NCBI RefSeq assembly: GCF_000379625.1
Contig: NZ_KB903245.1
Location: 215,124 to 279,123 of the forward strand
Direction: 5' to 3'
Source of the DNA: Actinomycetospora chiangmaiensis DSM 45062
GTDB taxonomy: Bacteria; Actinomycetota; Actinomycetes; Mycobacteriales; Pseudonocardiaceae
DNA: 64,000 nucleotides
Shown piece after piece: positions 1-7,784 of the stretch (positions are counted from its first letter, which is position 1; every line of letters starts with the position of its first letter). The notes below the pieces were generated by a model. That model was not told the DNA's origin. It worked only from the letters and a program-made list of their open reading frames with translations, and searched no databases. The position numbers were made by a program, and so were the translations under genes.

Positions 1-2
1 CC

Positions 3-1022
3 TCCCTCGCCGCGATGGCGACCCGGTCGCTCGACACCTTCGAGCACGCCGAGGACGTCCTCGGGGTCGACGTCGGGTTCTTCGGCATCGGCTACGTGGT
101 CGGGGTCGGTCCGGAGAACGTGGCCGCGCTGCACGCCTCGATGGCCGACCAGCGGGCGGTCGGGGTGCGCACCGAGGACATCGACCACACCGAGGTCGCG
201 AAGCTCTGGCCGGTCGCCGACCTGGAGCCGTTCGGCGCGTTCGCGTGGGAGGAGCGCGGCGGCTACGGCGACGCCTACCGCACCGCCCAGGGCTTCGCGG
301 GCGCTGCGCGCCGGGCCGGGGCGCACCTGCGCCAGGGCACCCTGGTGACCGGGCTGGTCGTCGGGAATGGGCGGGTGACCGGCGTGCGGTGCTCGGACGG
401 CGAGGTGCTCGAGGCCGACGCGGTCGTCCTCGCGGCCGGCCCGTGGTCGGTGCCGCTGCTCGCCGAGCAGGGGGTGGAGCTGCCGCTGACGGTGCACCGG
501 GAGTCGCTCGTGCTCGTCGACCCCGGACAGGACCTCGGCGAGGTGCCCGTGTTCTCCGACCTCGTGTCGCTGCAGTACGTGCGGTACGAGCGGGTCTCCG
601 CGGAACTGCTCGTCGGCAACTCCGACCTCGGGACGCTCGAGCCCGCCGACCCCGACCGGTACTCCAACCAGGCGACGCCGGAGGCCCTCGACCGCGCCGT
701 CGAGAAGGTCGGGACCCGGTTCCCCGGGCTCGTCGACGCCTCGATCGCCTCCTCCTACGCCGGCTGCTACGACGTGACGCCCGACTTCAACCCGGTCATC
801 TCCCGCGTCGACGGCCTGGACGGGCTCGTCGTCGCCGCCGGGTTCTCCGGGCACGGGTTCAAGATCTCGCCGGAGGTCGGGCGGCTGGTGGCCGACCTCG
901 TCGTCGACGGTGAGAGCTCCGTTCCGGAGACGCCCGCGTCGGACTTCCGGCTGTCCCGCTTCGCCGACGGCGACCTGCTCACGAGCCCTCACCCCTACGT
1001 CGGCGCGGGGCAGATGCGGTGA
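3..1022 (+). CDS. FAD-dependent oxidoreductase, DAO family (5' end outside window)
   Basis: The frame is open to the left window edge, so the true start and the GxGxxG FAD-binding fold are missing. What remains is the substrate-binding and C-terminal part of a D-amino-acid/sarcosine/glycine oxidase-like flavoprotein. It shows a LAAMATRSL segment at the edge, the typical AAGPWS stretch after the internal beta-sheet, and the C-terminal FAD-contact motif AGFSGHGFKISP near the end. Such enzymes oxidise amino acids or secondary amines with FAD. The stop overlaps the GTG of the next gene by 4 bp (GTGA), so an XRE-cupin regulator is translationally coupled; that pairing is common for amine or polyamine catabolism. 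The exact substrate cannot be read from the sequence. Confidence 0.85.
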   Translation, partial: SLAAMATRSLDTFEHAEDVLGVDVGFFGIGYVVGVGPENVAALHASMADQRAVGVRTEDIDHTEVAKLWPVADLEPFGAFAWEERGGYGDAYRTAQGFAGAARRAGAHLRQGTLVTGLVVGNGRVTGVRCSDGEVLEADAVVLAAGPWSVPLLAEQGVELPLTVHRESLVLVDPGQDLGEVPVFSDLVSLQYVRYERVSAELLVGNSDLGTLEPADPDRYSNQATPEALDRAVEKVGTRFPGLVDASIASSYAGCYDVTPDFNPVISRVDGLDGLVVAAGFSGHGFKISPEVGRLVADLVVDGESSVPETPASDFRLSRFADGDLLTSPHPYVGAGQMR

Positions 1023-1759
1023 CGCCGGAGCAGGGAGACGCAGCGCAGCGGAGCTCGACCATCGAGGCGGGAGACGCAGCGCAGCGGAGCTCGACCATCG
1101 AGGCGGGAGACGCAGCGCAGCGGAGCTCGACCATCGGGACGGGCCCGGCCGCTCGCGAGGTCGACGTTCCCGACGACGGGGAGGGTCGGCTCGAGCGCGC
1201 CATCGGCGCCCAGGTGCGGCGCATCCGGGCCGACGCCGGGTGGACGCTCGCCGAGATGGCGGCGCGGACCGGGCTGTCGAAGGCGATGCTGTCCAAGATC
1301 GAGAACGCGCAGATCTCGTGCTCGTTGACGACGCTGGCCCGGCTCGCCTCGGCCCTCGACGTGCCGGTCACCGCGCTGTTCCGGGACGCGGACGGGCCGC
1401 GGGAGGCCGTGTTCACCCCGGCGGGCGGCGGCGCGCGCATCGTCGCCCGCGGCACCCGGGTGGGTCACGACTACACGCTGCTCGGCGCCCTGCGCGGCCC
1501 CCACAAGCGCATGGAGGCCCACCTCGTCACGCTCACCGAGCGCAGCGAGGAGTTCCCGCTGTTCCAGCACCCCGGCACGGAGCTGCTGTTCGTGCTGGAG
1601 GGCGCGATGGTCTACGGCCACGGCGACGCCTCGTACACGATGCGCCCGGGCGACGCGCTGCAGCTCGACGGCGAGGGTGCGCACGGGCCGCGCGAGCTGG
1701 TGGAGCTGCCGATCCGGTTCCTGTCGGTGGTCGCCTATGGGGACGCCGCCACCGGCTGA
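1019..1759 (+). CDS. XRE-family transcriptional regulator with C-terminal cupin domain
   Basis: 246 aa from a GTG that overlaps the oxidoreductase stop by 4 bp. The N-terminal about 40 residues are three copies of a 12-residue repeat (GDAAQRSSTIEA) and look unstructured. A helix-turn-helix follows at about residues 60-115 (WTLAEMAARTGLSKAMLSKIEN), then a cupin barrel at about 165-245 (FQHPGTELLFVLEG...MRPGDALQLDGEGAHG). This PuuR/HipB-cupin arrangement usually represses a neighbouring amine or amino-acid catabolic gene by sensing a small ligand, here probably the substrate of the upstream oxidase (inference). The repeat may be a non-native N-terminal extension; no better downstream start is visible. 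Confidence 0.88.
   Translation: MTPEQGDAAQRSSTIEAGDAAQRSSTIEAGDAAQRSSTIGTGPAAREVDVPDDGEGRLERAIGAQVRRIRADAGWTLAEMAARTGLSKAMLSKIENAQISCSLTTLARLASALDVPVTALFRDADGPREAVFTPAGGGARIVARGTRVGHDYTLLGALRGPHKRMEAHLVTLTERSEEFPLFQHPGTELLFVLEGAMVYGHGDASYTMRPGDALQLDGEGAHGPRELVELPIRFLSVVAYGDAATG
1034..1141 (+). repeat. Three tandem 36-bp repeats inside the XRE gene
   Basis: Units start at 1034, 1070 and 1106. The first two are identical over 36 bp and the third differs only in its last few bases. The unit is a multiple of 3 and in frame, so it encodes three copies of a 12-residue peptide. The core (gcagcgcagcggagc) resembles the GC-rich mini-repeat seen elsewhere in the window. Confidence 0.95.
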
Positions 1760-1767
1760 GCCCGGAC

Positions 1768-1846
1768 CATGATCACGTCGAGGGGACGGTCAGTGCTGTT
1801 CCCGTGCTCCGGAACCAGCACTGGGGGTCCACTCGACGTGATCATG
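1768..1846. repeat. Dispersed palindromic element, copy 1
   Basis: Inverted repeat with about 30-bp arms. The outer 15 bp (catgatcacgtcgag) match perfectly and the inner part runs to an AGTGCT/AGCACT pair. It lies between the convergent XRE and DoxX genes and covers the last about 19 codons of the DoxX frame. A second copy is at 53165-53238. The position suggests a bidirectional terminator; two similar copies 51 kb apart suggest a mobile or REP-like repeat. Confidence 0.9.
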
Positions 1847-2251
1847 CGGCCGGGGCCGGACCCGCGGCCACACCCCGGTCGCCCACAGCGCCCAGAGGAT
1901 CAGCAGCGGCTGGAAGAACAGCCGCGTGAGCCGGGCCCCGTCGTCGTCGAGCCCGAACGCGGGCACGCCGTCGAGGTACTGCCACAGGTTGCCGGGGAAG
2001 ACCGCGACGAAGAAGAGCGCGACGACGACCCCGACCACCCGTCGTCGGGAACGGAGCACCAGCAGGGACAGGCCGAGCGCGATCTCGACGACGCCGGAGA
2101 CCAGCACGACGAGGTTCGCGTCGGCCGGGAACCACGACGGCACCTGCCCGCGGAACTCGAGCCGCAGCGGGCCGAGGTGGGTGACGCCGGCCGCCGTCAG
2201 GAAGAGGCCCAGCAGCAGGCGACCGACGAGGCGCAGGCGGGGCTCAGCCAC
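1790..2251 (-). CDS. DoxX-like membrane protein
   Basis: 153 aa starting at GTG, which overlaps the upstream zinc-finger gene by 8 bp. Four hydrophobic segments (about residues 8-25, 42-65, 70-90, 112-128) and the spacing LLGLFLTAAGVTHL...FFVAVFPGNLWQYLDG match the DoxX/DoxD-like family of small four-helix membrane proteins. Some members are linked to quinone or redox metabolism, but most have no known function. The C-terminal tail (HDHVEWTPSAGSGAREQH) is encoded by the palindromic repeat at 1768-1846, so the native stop has probably been replaced by repeat sequence. Confidence 0.75.
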   Translation of the reverse strand: MAEPRLRLVGRLLLGLFLTAAGVTHLGPLRLEFRGQVPSWFPADANLVVLVSGVVEIALGLSLLVLRSRRRVVGVVVALFFVAVFPGNLWQYLDGVPAFGLDDDGARLTRLFFQPLLILWALWATGVWPRVRPRPHDHVEWTPSAGSGAREQH

Positions 2252-2504
2252 GGGCCCAGCACGCCGAGTGCCAGTGCCGGCGTTCGTCGCCGCCCCCGAT
2301 CTCGTCGACCGGCCAGGTCACGACGTGGGCCGTGCCCGGGAAGATCTCCTGGTTGCAGCCCGGGCAGCGGTACACCTTCGTCGCCCCGGACCCCGCGACG
2401 CGCCGGACCGCCCACCGGCGTCCCCCGCGCTCGACGTTGGAGAGGGCGCCGCCGAACAGCGGACGGGGTTCCCCGCTCGCTGCCCGTCGGTTGCGTCTGG
2501 CCAT
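2244..2504 (-). CDS. Small zinc-finger-like protein (actinobacterial 'ATP/GTP-binding protein' family)
   Basis: 86 aa. The ATG at 2504 is chosen because the upstream in-frame codons fall in the inverted repeat at 2515-2560. The protein is basic at the N-terminus (MARRNRRAASGEPRP) and has a probable metal site: YRCPGCNQEI (CxxC, about residues 46-49) with a downstream HWHSAC. Similar short proteins are widespread in Actinobacteria and are often auto-annotated as ATP/GTP-binding, although no P-loop is present here. It is the first gene of a two-gene unit with the DoxX gene. Function unknown. Confidence 0.72.
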   Translation of the reverse strand: MARRNRRAASGEPRPLFGGALSNVERGGRRWAVRRVAGSGATKVYRCPGCNQEIFPGTAHVVTWPVDEIGGGDERRHWHSACWARG

Positions 2505-2514
2505 GTGGCTTCGC

Positions 2515-2560
2515 CTCGTGAGCACTACAGGGGGCTATAGCCCCGGTCAGTGCTCACGAG
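2515..2560. terminator. Inverted repeat downstream of the 3-hydroxyacyl-CoA dehydrogenase gene
   Basis: Outer arms CTCGTGAGCACT/AGTGCTCACGAG are perfect (12 bp). Nested inside is the perfect 14-bp palindrome ggggctatagcccc. It begins 9 bp after the dehydrogenase stop, so termination is the likely role, but it also abuts the next gene's start. The GTGAGCACT arm recurs in the palindrome at 12167-12212. Confidence 0.75.
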
Positions 2561-2568
2561 ACCGGAGG

Positions 2569-4347
2569 TCACCTGTAGTCCCGGAACCCGTGACCGGTCT
2601 TGCGGCCGAGCCGGCCCGCCGTCACGAGGTGCTCCAGCAGCGGCGCCGGGGCGAAGCCGGGGACGCGGAACTCCTGGTAGAGCGAGCGCTCGATCGCGAG
2701 CGAGACGTCCAGGCCCACCACGTCGAGCAGGGCGAACGGCCCCATCGGCAGGCCACAGCCGTTCTTCATGGCCGAGTCGATGTCGTCGACGGTCGCGTAG
2801 TGCGCCTCGAGCATCGCCACCGAGTCGTTGAGGTACGGGAAGAGCAGCGCGTTGACGATGAAGCCCGCGCGGTCCCCGCAGAGCACCGGCGCCTTCTTGA
2901 TCTTCGCGCAGAGGTCGCGCACGGTCGCGGTGACGTCGGGCGCGGTGGTGATCGGCGAGACGATCTCCACCAGCTTCATCACGGCGGCCGGGTTGAAGAA
3001 GTGCATGCCGATCACGTCGTCGGGACGCGAGGTCGCGGCGGCGCACTCGACGACGGGCAGCGACGACGTCGTCGTCGCGAGGATCGTGCCGGGCTTGCAC
3101 ACCTCGTCGAGCGCGGAGAACGCCGCCTGCTTGACCTCGAGGTCCTCGGCGATCGCCTCGACGACGATGTCGCACTCGGCCAGGCCCGAGAAGTCGACCG
3201 TCGTGGAGATGCGCCCGAGGGTCTCGTCCCGGGCCTCCTCGGTGAGCTTGCCCTTGACGACGGCCTTCTCCAGCGACTTGCGCACCGCGGCGACGGCGCC
3301 CTCGCCCTTGGACTCCGAACGGCCACGCACGACGACGTCGTAGCCGGCCTTCGCGAAGACCTCGGCGATGCCGGTGGCCATCGTGCCGGTGCCGACCACG
3401 CCGACGCGCGAGATCGGGCGCAGGTCGGCGGCGTCGGCCCCGGGCGGGGGCGGCGTGAGGGCGTCGGGGACGACGGTGCCCGAACCGGGCTCGGCGTAGG
3501 TGTAGAAGCCGCGCCCGGTCTTCCGGCCGAGCAGGCCCGCCGTGATCATCTGCTTGAGGACCGGCGCCGGCGCGTGGCGCTGGTTGCGCGACTGCCGGTA
3601 CATCTCCTCGAGGATCTCGTAGGCCGTGTCGAGACCGATGAGGTCCATGAGGGCCAGCGGGCCCATCGGGTAGCCGCAGCCGAACTTCATGGCCGCGTCG
3701 AGGTCCTCGCGGCCCGCGTAGTGCGACTCGAACATGCCCACGGCCTGGTTCAGGTACGTGAACAGCAGCTGGTTGGCGATGAAGCCGGCGCGGTCGCCGC
3801 ACACCACCGGGGACTTGCCGAGGCGCTCGGCGAGCGCCCGGACGTCGTCCACGACGTCGGGCTCGGTGACGACGGTCCGCACCAGCTCGACGAGCGGCTG
3901 CACCGGCGCCGGGTTGAAGAAGTGCATCCCGACGACCTTGCTCGGCCGCTGCGTGCGCACCGACAGCTCGGTGATCGAGAGCGACGAGGTGTTCGAGGCG
4001 AAGATCGTGTCGGCCGCGCAGACCTTGTCCAGTGCGGCGAACACCTCGCTCTTGAGCTCGAGACGCTCCGGCACCGCCTCGACGACGAGCGCGACGTCCG
4101 CGAGGTCGGCCATGTCGGTCGTGACCCGCACCCGCTCGAGCAGGGCGGCGCGGTCGTCCTCGGCGAGCTTCCCGCGGGACACGGCACGCGCGGTGGAGGA
4201 CTCGATGTGGTCCTGACCGTGGGCGGCGGCGGCCTCGTTCACCTCGACCGCGACCACCTCGATGCCCGCTCGCGCGAACACCTCGACGATGCCAGCCCCC
4301 ATCGTGCCGAGACCGACCACACCCACCCGGGCGAACTCGCGCGCCAC
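2569..4347 (-). CDS. Tandem-domain 3-hydroxyacyl-CoA dehydrogenase
   Basis: 592 aa from the GTG at 4347, which has a GGGACG ribosome-binding site about 6 nt upstream; ATG codons further upstream are possible but lack one. The protein is two complete 3-hydroxyacyl-CoA dehydrogenase modules in a row (about 1-285 and 300-592). Each has an NAD-binding GxGxxG-type motif (GLGTMG and GTGTMATG), the catalytic GMHFFNP His segment and a KTGxGF ending. It oxidises (S)-3-hydroxyacyl-CoA to 3-ketoacyl-CoA with NAD+, as in beta-oxidation or 3-hydroxybutyryl-CoA metabolism. Both active sites look intact. The two copies differ enough to suggest different chain-length preferences (inference). Confidence 0.92.
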   Translation of the reverse strand: MAREFARVGVVGLGTMGAGIVEVFARAGIEVVAVEVNEAAAAHGQDHIESSTARAVSRGKLAEDDRAALLERVRVTTDMADLADVALVVEAVPERLELKSEVFAALDKVCAADTIFASNTSSLSITELSVRTQRPSKVVGMHFFNPAPVQPLVELVRTVVTEPDVVDDVRALAERLGKSPVVCGDRAGFIANQLLFTYLNQAVGMFESHYAGREDLDAAMKFGCGYPMGPLALMDLIGLDTAYEILEEMYRQSRNQRHAPAPVLKQMITAGLLGRKTGRGFYTYAEPGSGTVVPDALTPPPPGADAADLRPISRVGVVGTGTMATGIAEVFAKAGYDVVVRGRSESKGEGAVAAVRKSLEKAVVKGKLTEEARDETLGRISTTVDFSGLAECDIVVEAIAEDLEVKQAAFSALDEVCKPGTILATTTSSLPVVECAAATSRPDDVIGMHFFNPAAVMKLVEIVSPITTAPDVTATVRDLCAKIKKAPVLCGDRAGFIVNALLFPYLNDSVAMLEAHYATVDDIDSAMKNGCGLPMGPFALLDVVGLDVSLAIERSLYQEFRVPGFAPAPLLEHLVTAGRLGRKTGHGFRDYR

Positions 4348-4452
4348 TACTCGTCCCTTCGTCGGCGACATTGCTGATTGCGGCGATCGTGGCACGCGCG
4401 GGACGTGGGCCCTACCCCTCCGCCCCGCACGTGACGCACCCCTCCGCGCGCT

Positions 4453-5985
4453 TTACCGGTTCCGTCGGTAGATGACGCCCGCCAGCACGGACAGCAGCTT
4501 GACCACCCAGCCTGGCCGGTCGAACGTCATGACGTTGATGCTCTTGAAGCGGCGCTCGGAGACCGCCAGCGCCCGCGTGAACTCCCGCAGCCCGTCGCGG
4601 CCGTGGATGCGCCCGAAGCCCGAGTCGCCCACCCCGCCGAACGGCAGTGACGGCATCGCCGCGAACGCGATGACCCCGTTCACCGACACCATGCCGACCC
4701 GCAGCTTCCGCGCGATCTCGTAGCCGCGCTTCTTCGCGAACACCGAGCCGCCCAGCCCGTACTTCGAGGCGTTGGCGCGCTCGACGGCCTCGTCGATGTC
4801 GCGGACGCGGTTGACCACGACGGTCGGGCCGAACGTCTCCTCGGTGACCGCCGTCGAGTCCTCCGGCACGTCGGCGAGCACCACGGGGTCCACGTAGGGC
4901 GCCCGCACCGACTCGCGGCCGCCGAGGACGGCCCGGCCGCCCTTGGACAGCGCGTCGTCGATCTGCCCGGAGATGACGTCGAGCTGGCTCGGCATCGTGA
5001 TCGGGCCGTAGACCGAGCGGGGCTCGCCTCCCGGGTGCAGCTTCGCCGCCCGCTGGGCCACCTTGTCGAGGAACTCCTCGGCCACCGACTCGACGACGTA
5101 CACCCGCTCCACGCCGATGCAGGTCTGCCCGGCGTTCGACATCGCGCCCCACACCGCGGCGGCCGCGGCGTCGTCGAGGTCGGCGTCGTGGTCGACGAGC
5201 AGGGCGTCCTTGCCGCCGCACTCGACGAGGATCGGCGTCAGCGTCTCCGCGCAGGTCGCCATGACCTTCTTCGCGGTCGCCGTCGAGCCGGTGAACGCCA
5301 CCTTGTCGACGCCGGCCCGGCAGAGCGCCGCACCCGTCTCCCCCTCCCCCGTGACGAGGGAGAACAGGCCCTCGCCGTAGCCGTCGGTGCGGTGCAGCAC
5401 CTCGGCGAAGGAGTCGACGAGCCACTTCCCGACGGTCGGCGTCAGCTCACTGGGCTTGAAGACGACGGCGTTGCCGGCCGCCAGCGCGTAGCCGATCGAG
5501 CCCATCGGCGTGAAGACCGGGTAGTTCCACGGCCCGAGCACGCCGATGACGCCGAGCGGGCGGTACTCGATCGTCGCCCGGTGGTTGACCATCAGCGCGC
5601 CGGCCTCGAACCGCTTGCGGCCCAGCGCCGCCTTCGCGTGCTTGCCGGCCCAGTGCAGGTGGTCGATGACGAGGACGACCTCGAGCCGCGAGTCGTCGAG
5701 CGGCTTCCCGGTCTCGCGGCTCACCAGCTCCGCGAGCTCGTCGGTGCGCTCGATCAGCAGCTTGCGCCACGCGCCGAGCCGGTCGCGGCGGCCGTCGAAG
5801 CCCAGGTCGGCCCACCACTGCGCCGCGCGGCGGGCGCGGTCGACCACGGCCTTGACCTCGTCGGGGCCCTGGACCGGGTGGGTCGCGATGACCGAGCCGT
5901 CCCGCGGGTCGAGGGAGTCGAAGGTCGTCCCCGAGGTCGACGCTGGTCCGGTGTCGTTCGAGGGCCGCGCTGCCGTGCTCGTCAT
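4453..5985 (-). CDS. Aldehyde dehydrogenase (class-3/fatty-aldehyde or succinate-semialdehyde type)
   Basis: 510 aa, ATG start 7 nt after a TAACGT hexamer (likely leaderless). NAD(P)+-dependent oxidation of an aldehyde to the acid. The sequence shows the N-terminal ALDH fold, PWNYPVFTPMG, FTGSTATAKK, the general-base Glu in VECGGKD and the nucleophilic Cys in NAGQTCIGVERVYV, then EETFGP and PFGGVGDSGFGR. The C-terminal end (PGWVVKLLSVLAGVIYRRNR) is hydrophobic followed by basic, suggesting membrane contact as in class-3 fatty-aldehyde dehydrogenases. It neighbours the acyl-CoA dehydrogenase gene, which fits lipid or alkanal oxidation. The substrate is not determined. Confidence 0.9.
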   Translation of the reverse strand: MTSTAARPSNDTGPASTSGTTFDSLDPRDGSVIATHPVQGPDEVKAVVDRARRAAQWWADLGFDGRRDRLGAWRKLLIERTDELAELVSRETGKPLDDSRLEVVLVIDHLHWAGKHAKAALGRKRFEAGALMVNHRATIEYRPLGVIGVLGPWNYPVFTPMGSIGYALAAGNAVVFKPSELTPTVGKWLVDSFAEVLHRTDGYGEGLFSLVTGEGETGAALCRAGVDKVAFTGSTATAKKVMATCAETLTPILVECGGKDALLVDHDADLDDAAAAAVWGAMSNAGQTCIGVERVYVVESVAEEFLDKVAQRAAKLHPGGEPRSVYGPITMPSQLDVISGQIDDALSKGGRAVLGGRESVRAPYVDPVVLADVPEDSTAVTEETFGPTVVVNRVRDIDEAVERANASKYGLGGSVFAKKRGYEIARKLRVGMVSVNGVIAFAAMPSLPFGGVGDSGFGRIHGRDGLREFTRALAVSERRFKSINVMTFDRPGWVVKLLSVLAGVIYRRNR

Positions 5986-5992
5986 GTGCCGG

Positions 5993-5998
5993 ACGTTA
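5993..5998 (-). promoter_or_regulatory. -10 hexamer (TAACGT) for leaderless aldehyde dehydrogenase mRNA
   Basis: Matches TANNNT and ends 7 nt before the ATG. No ribosome-binding site is present. Confidence 0.6.
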
Positions 5999-6014
5999 CT
6001 CGTCGGTACACCGT

Positions 6015-6485
6015 TCAGGCGAGTGCGTCACGAAGACGGGCGGCCGTGACGTCCAGCGCGGGCCGCTCGGCGGGACGGGCGGCGTCGAGGTGCAGCACGC
6101 TGCCCGGCGCCCGCGGCAGAACGTGCAGGTGGACGTGCCACACCTCCTGCCCCGCCGTCGCGCCGTCGGCGAGGAAGAGGTTCACGCCGTCGGCGAGGCC
6201 GGCACGGCGGGCCGCGGCCGCCACCCGACGGCCGAGCTCCCACATCGCCGCGCCCTCCTCCGGGGTGAGCCCGGCCAGGTCGGGGACGTGCCGCCGCGGG
6301 ACGACGAGCGTGTGGCCCTCGACCGCGGGCTGCAGGTCGAGGAACGCGACCGGTCCCACCCCGTCGTCGTCAACGGGGCTGCTCTCCGCCCGCCCGGCGA
6401 CGATCGCGCAGAAGACGCACTCGCCGCCCACCTCGGCGGGCAGGACCTGCCGCTTCGGCGTGCGGCGGATGGGCGGGAGGCGCAC
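6015..6485 (-). CDS. HIT-family hydrolase
   Basis: About 156 aa. The core runs from CVFCAIVAGRAESSPV to the histidine triad EVWHVHLHVLPR, the signature of HIT nucleotide hydrolases/transferases (Ap4A or AMP-lysine type). The two leading Cys (CVFC) are typical of zinc-binding HIT members. The start is uncertain: family members usually begin just before CVFC, so the GTG near 6431 is an alternative to 6485. The 6485 start lies next to a GC-rich mini-repeat that may have lengthened the frame. The gene sits between nucS and the aldehyde dehydrogenase on the same strand. Confidence 0.85.
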   Translation of the reverse strand: MRLPPIRRTPKRQVLPAEVGGECVFCAIVAGRAESSPVDDDGVGPVAFLDLQPAVEGHTLVVPRRHVPDLAGLTPEEGAAMWELGRRVAAAARRAGLADGVNLFLADGATAGQEVWHVHLHVLPRAPGSVLHLDAARPAERPALDVTAARLRDALA

Positions 6486-6500
6486 CGGTTCAGCATCCTC

Positions 6501-6522
6501 TCCCCGTCGCTCCGCTCGCCCT
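6501..6522. repeat. GC-rich mini-repeat (tccccgtcgctccgctcgcc), copy at nucS 3' end
   Basis: Near-identical to the copy at 7008-7032 within nucS. Variants occur at 14136-14157, 39073-39105 and 53562-53584. Confidence 0.8.
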
Positions 6523-7211
6523 CAGAACAGCCGGAACTCGTCGGACTCGATGCCGCGCAGGGCGTCGTAGTCCAGGGTGACGCAGCGGATGCCGCGGTCG
6601 GTGGCGAGCACGCGTGCCTGCGGCTTGATCTGCTGCGCGGCGAAGATGCCCTGCACCGGGGCGAGCAGCGGGTCGCGGTTGAGCAGCTCGAGGTAGCGGG
6701 TGAGCTGCTCGACGCCGTCGATCTCACCGCGACGCTTGATCTCCACCGCCACCGACCCGCCGTCATGGTCGCGGCAGAGGAGGTCGACGGGGCCGATCGC
6801 GGTGGGGAACTCGCGGCGGACGAGCGTCCACCCGTCGCCGAGGGTGTGGACGTGCTCGGCCAGCAGCTCCTGCAGATGGGCCTCGACGCCGTCCTTGACC
6901 AGGCCGGGGTCGACGCCGAGCTCGTGGGTCGAGTCGTGCTGGATCTCCTCGAGGGTGATCGTCAGCGTCTCGTCCGCCTTGTTCCGGACGATCCACGTGC
7001 CCGAGCGCTCCCCCGTCGCTCCGCTCGCCCCGTACTCCTCGGTGAGCCAACAGGGCGGGCTCATCCAGTTCAGCGGCTTGTAGGCCCGGTCGTCGGCGTG
7101 GATGCTCACCGACCCGTCGGCCTTCACGAGCAGGAGCCGGGTCGCGCTGGGCAGGTGCGCGGTGAGCCGGCCCGCGTAGTCGACCGTGCAGCGGGCGATG
7201 ACGAGACGCAC
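6522..7211 (-). CDS. nucS: Mismatch-specific endonuclease NucS (EndoMS)
   Basis: 229 aa from GTG at 7211 ([20 protein letters not shown] is the usual N-terminus). NucS cuts double-stranded DNA at mismatches and provides mismatch repair in Actinobacteria, which lack MutS/MutL. The N-terminal DNA-binding domain carries [12 protein letters not shown]. The C-terminal RecB-like nuclease shows GPVDLLCRD and [13 protein letters not shown] (Asp, Glu and Lys of the metal site), and the protein ends DEFRLF, a likely clamp-interaction tail. Between TEE and WIVRN it has about 10 extra residues ([11 protein letters not shown]) encoded by a GC-rich mini-repeat. A divergent NUDIX gene starts 43 bp away. Confidence 0.95.
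   Translation of the reverse strand: MRLVIARCTVDYAGRLTAHLPSATRLLLVKADGSVSIHADDRAYKPLNWMSPPCWLTEEYGASGATGERSGTWIVRNKADETLTITLEEIQHDSTHELGVDPGLVKDGVEAHLQELLAEHVHTLGDGWTLVRREFPTAIGPVDLLCRDHDGGSVAVEIKRRGEIDGVEQLTRYLELLNRDPLLAPVQGIFAAQQIKPQARVLATDRGIRCVTLDYDALRGIESDEFRLF
7008..7032. repeat. GC-rich mini-repeat inside nucS
   Basis: ctcccccgtcgctccgctcg and following bases lie in frame in nucS and encode the loop insertion ASGATGERS. The same sequence follows the nucS stop at 6501-6522. Confidence 0.85.
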
Positions 7212-7254
7212 GGACCCGAGGGTTCCAGACGCCGTTCGTGGATCATCGCGGGGT

Positions 7255-7782
7255 GTGGAGACCACCAGCTCGCGCGAGATCTACACGAACCCGTGGATGA
7301 CGATCCGGGAGGACACGTTCGTCCGTCCGGACGGCTCGCCGGGCGTCTACGGCGTCGTCGACAAGCCGCACTACGCGCTGGTGATCGCCCTCGAGGGCGA
7401 CGCGATGATGCTGGTCGAACAGTTCCGGTACCCGATCGGGCTGCGCCGCTGGGAGTTCCCGCAGGGCACGGCCCCCGACCGCGCCGAGATGGACCCGGCC
7501 GAGCTCGCCGTCCGTGAGCTGCAGGAGGAGACGGGCCTGACCGCGCGGACGTGGCAGCCGCTGGGCCTGCTCGACGTCGCGCCCGGGCTCTCCTCGCAGC
7601 GCGGCCGGGCGTTCCTCGCCACCGACCTCGTCCCCGGCGAGCCCGACCGCGAGGAGACCGAGGCCGACATGCGCGCCGCCTGGGTCCGGCGCGGCGAGTT
7701 CGAGGACATGGTCCGGACCGGCGAGATCACCGACGCCCAGTCGATCGCGGCGTACGCGCTCCTGTTGTTGTCGGGTCGCTGA
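7255..7782 (+). CDS. NUDIX hydrolase, ADP-ribose pyrophosphatase-like
   Basis: 175 aa from GTG at 7255. The NUDIX box is clear: a Gly-x5-Glu start ([13 protein letters not shown]) into [12 protein letters not shown] (REx2EExGx). The flanks [19 protein letters not shown] and the later [11 protein letters not shown] match the ADP-ribose/nucleoside-diphosphate-sugar branch. It likely hydrolyses a nucleotide-sugar pyrophosphate bond with Mg2+. It is divergent from nucS; linkage to DNA or nucleotide hygiene is only positional. Confidence 0.88.
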   Translation: METTSSREIYTNPWMTIREDTFVRPDGSPGVYGVVDKPHYALVIALEGDAMMLVEQFRYPIGLRRWEFPQGTAPDRAEMDPAELAVRELQEETGLTARTWQPLGLLDVAPGLSSQRGRAFLATDLVPGEPDREETEADMRAAWVRRGEFEDMVRTGEITDAQSIAAYALLLLSGR

Positions 7783-7784
7783 TC

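Noticed and set aside
1768-1846. Terminal inverted repeats of an insertion sequence or transposon
   Set aside because: The two arms face each other across only about 20 bp, and no transposase lies in the window.
2332-4377. Reading frame of about 680 aa opposite the hydroxyacyl-CoA dehydrogenase
   Set aside because: Arg/Val/Gly/His-rich antisense frame; the opposite strand has clear motifs and a ribosome-binding site.
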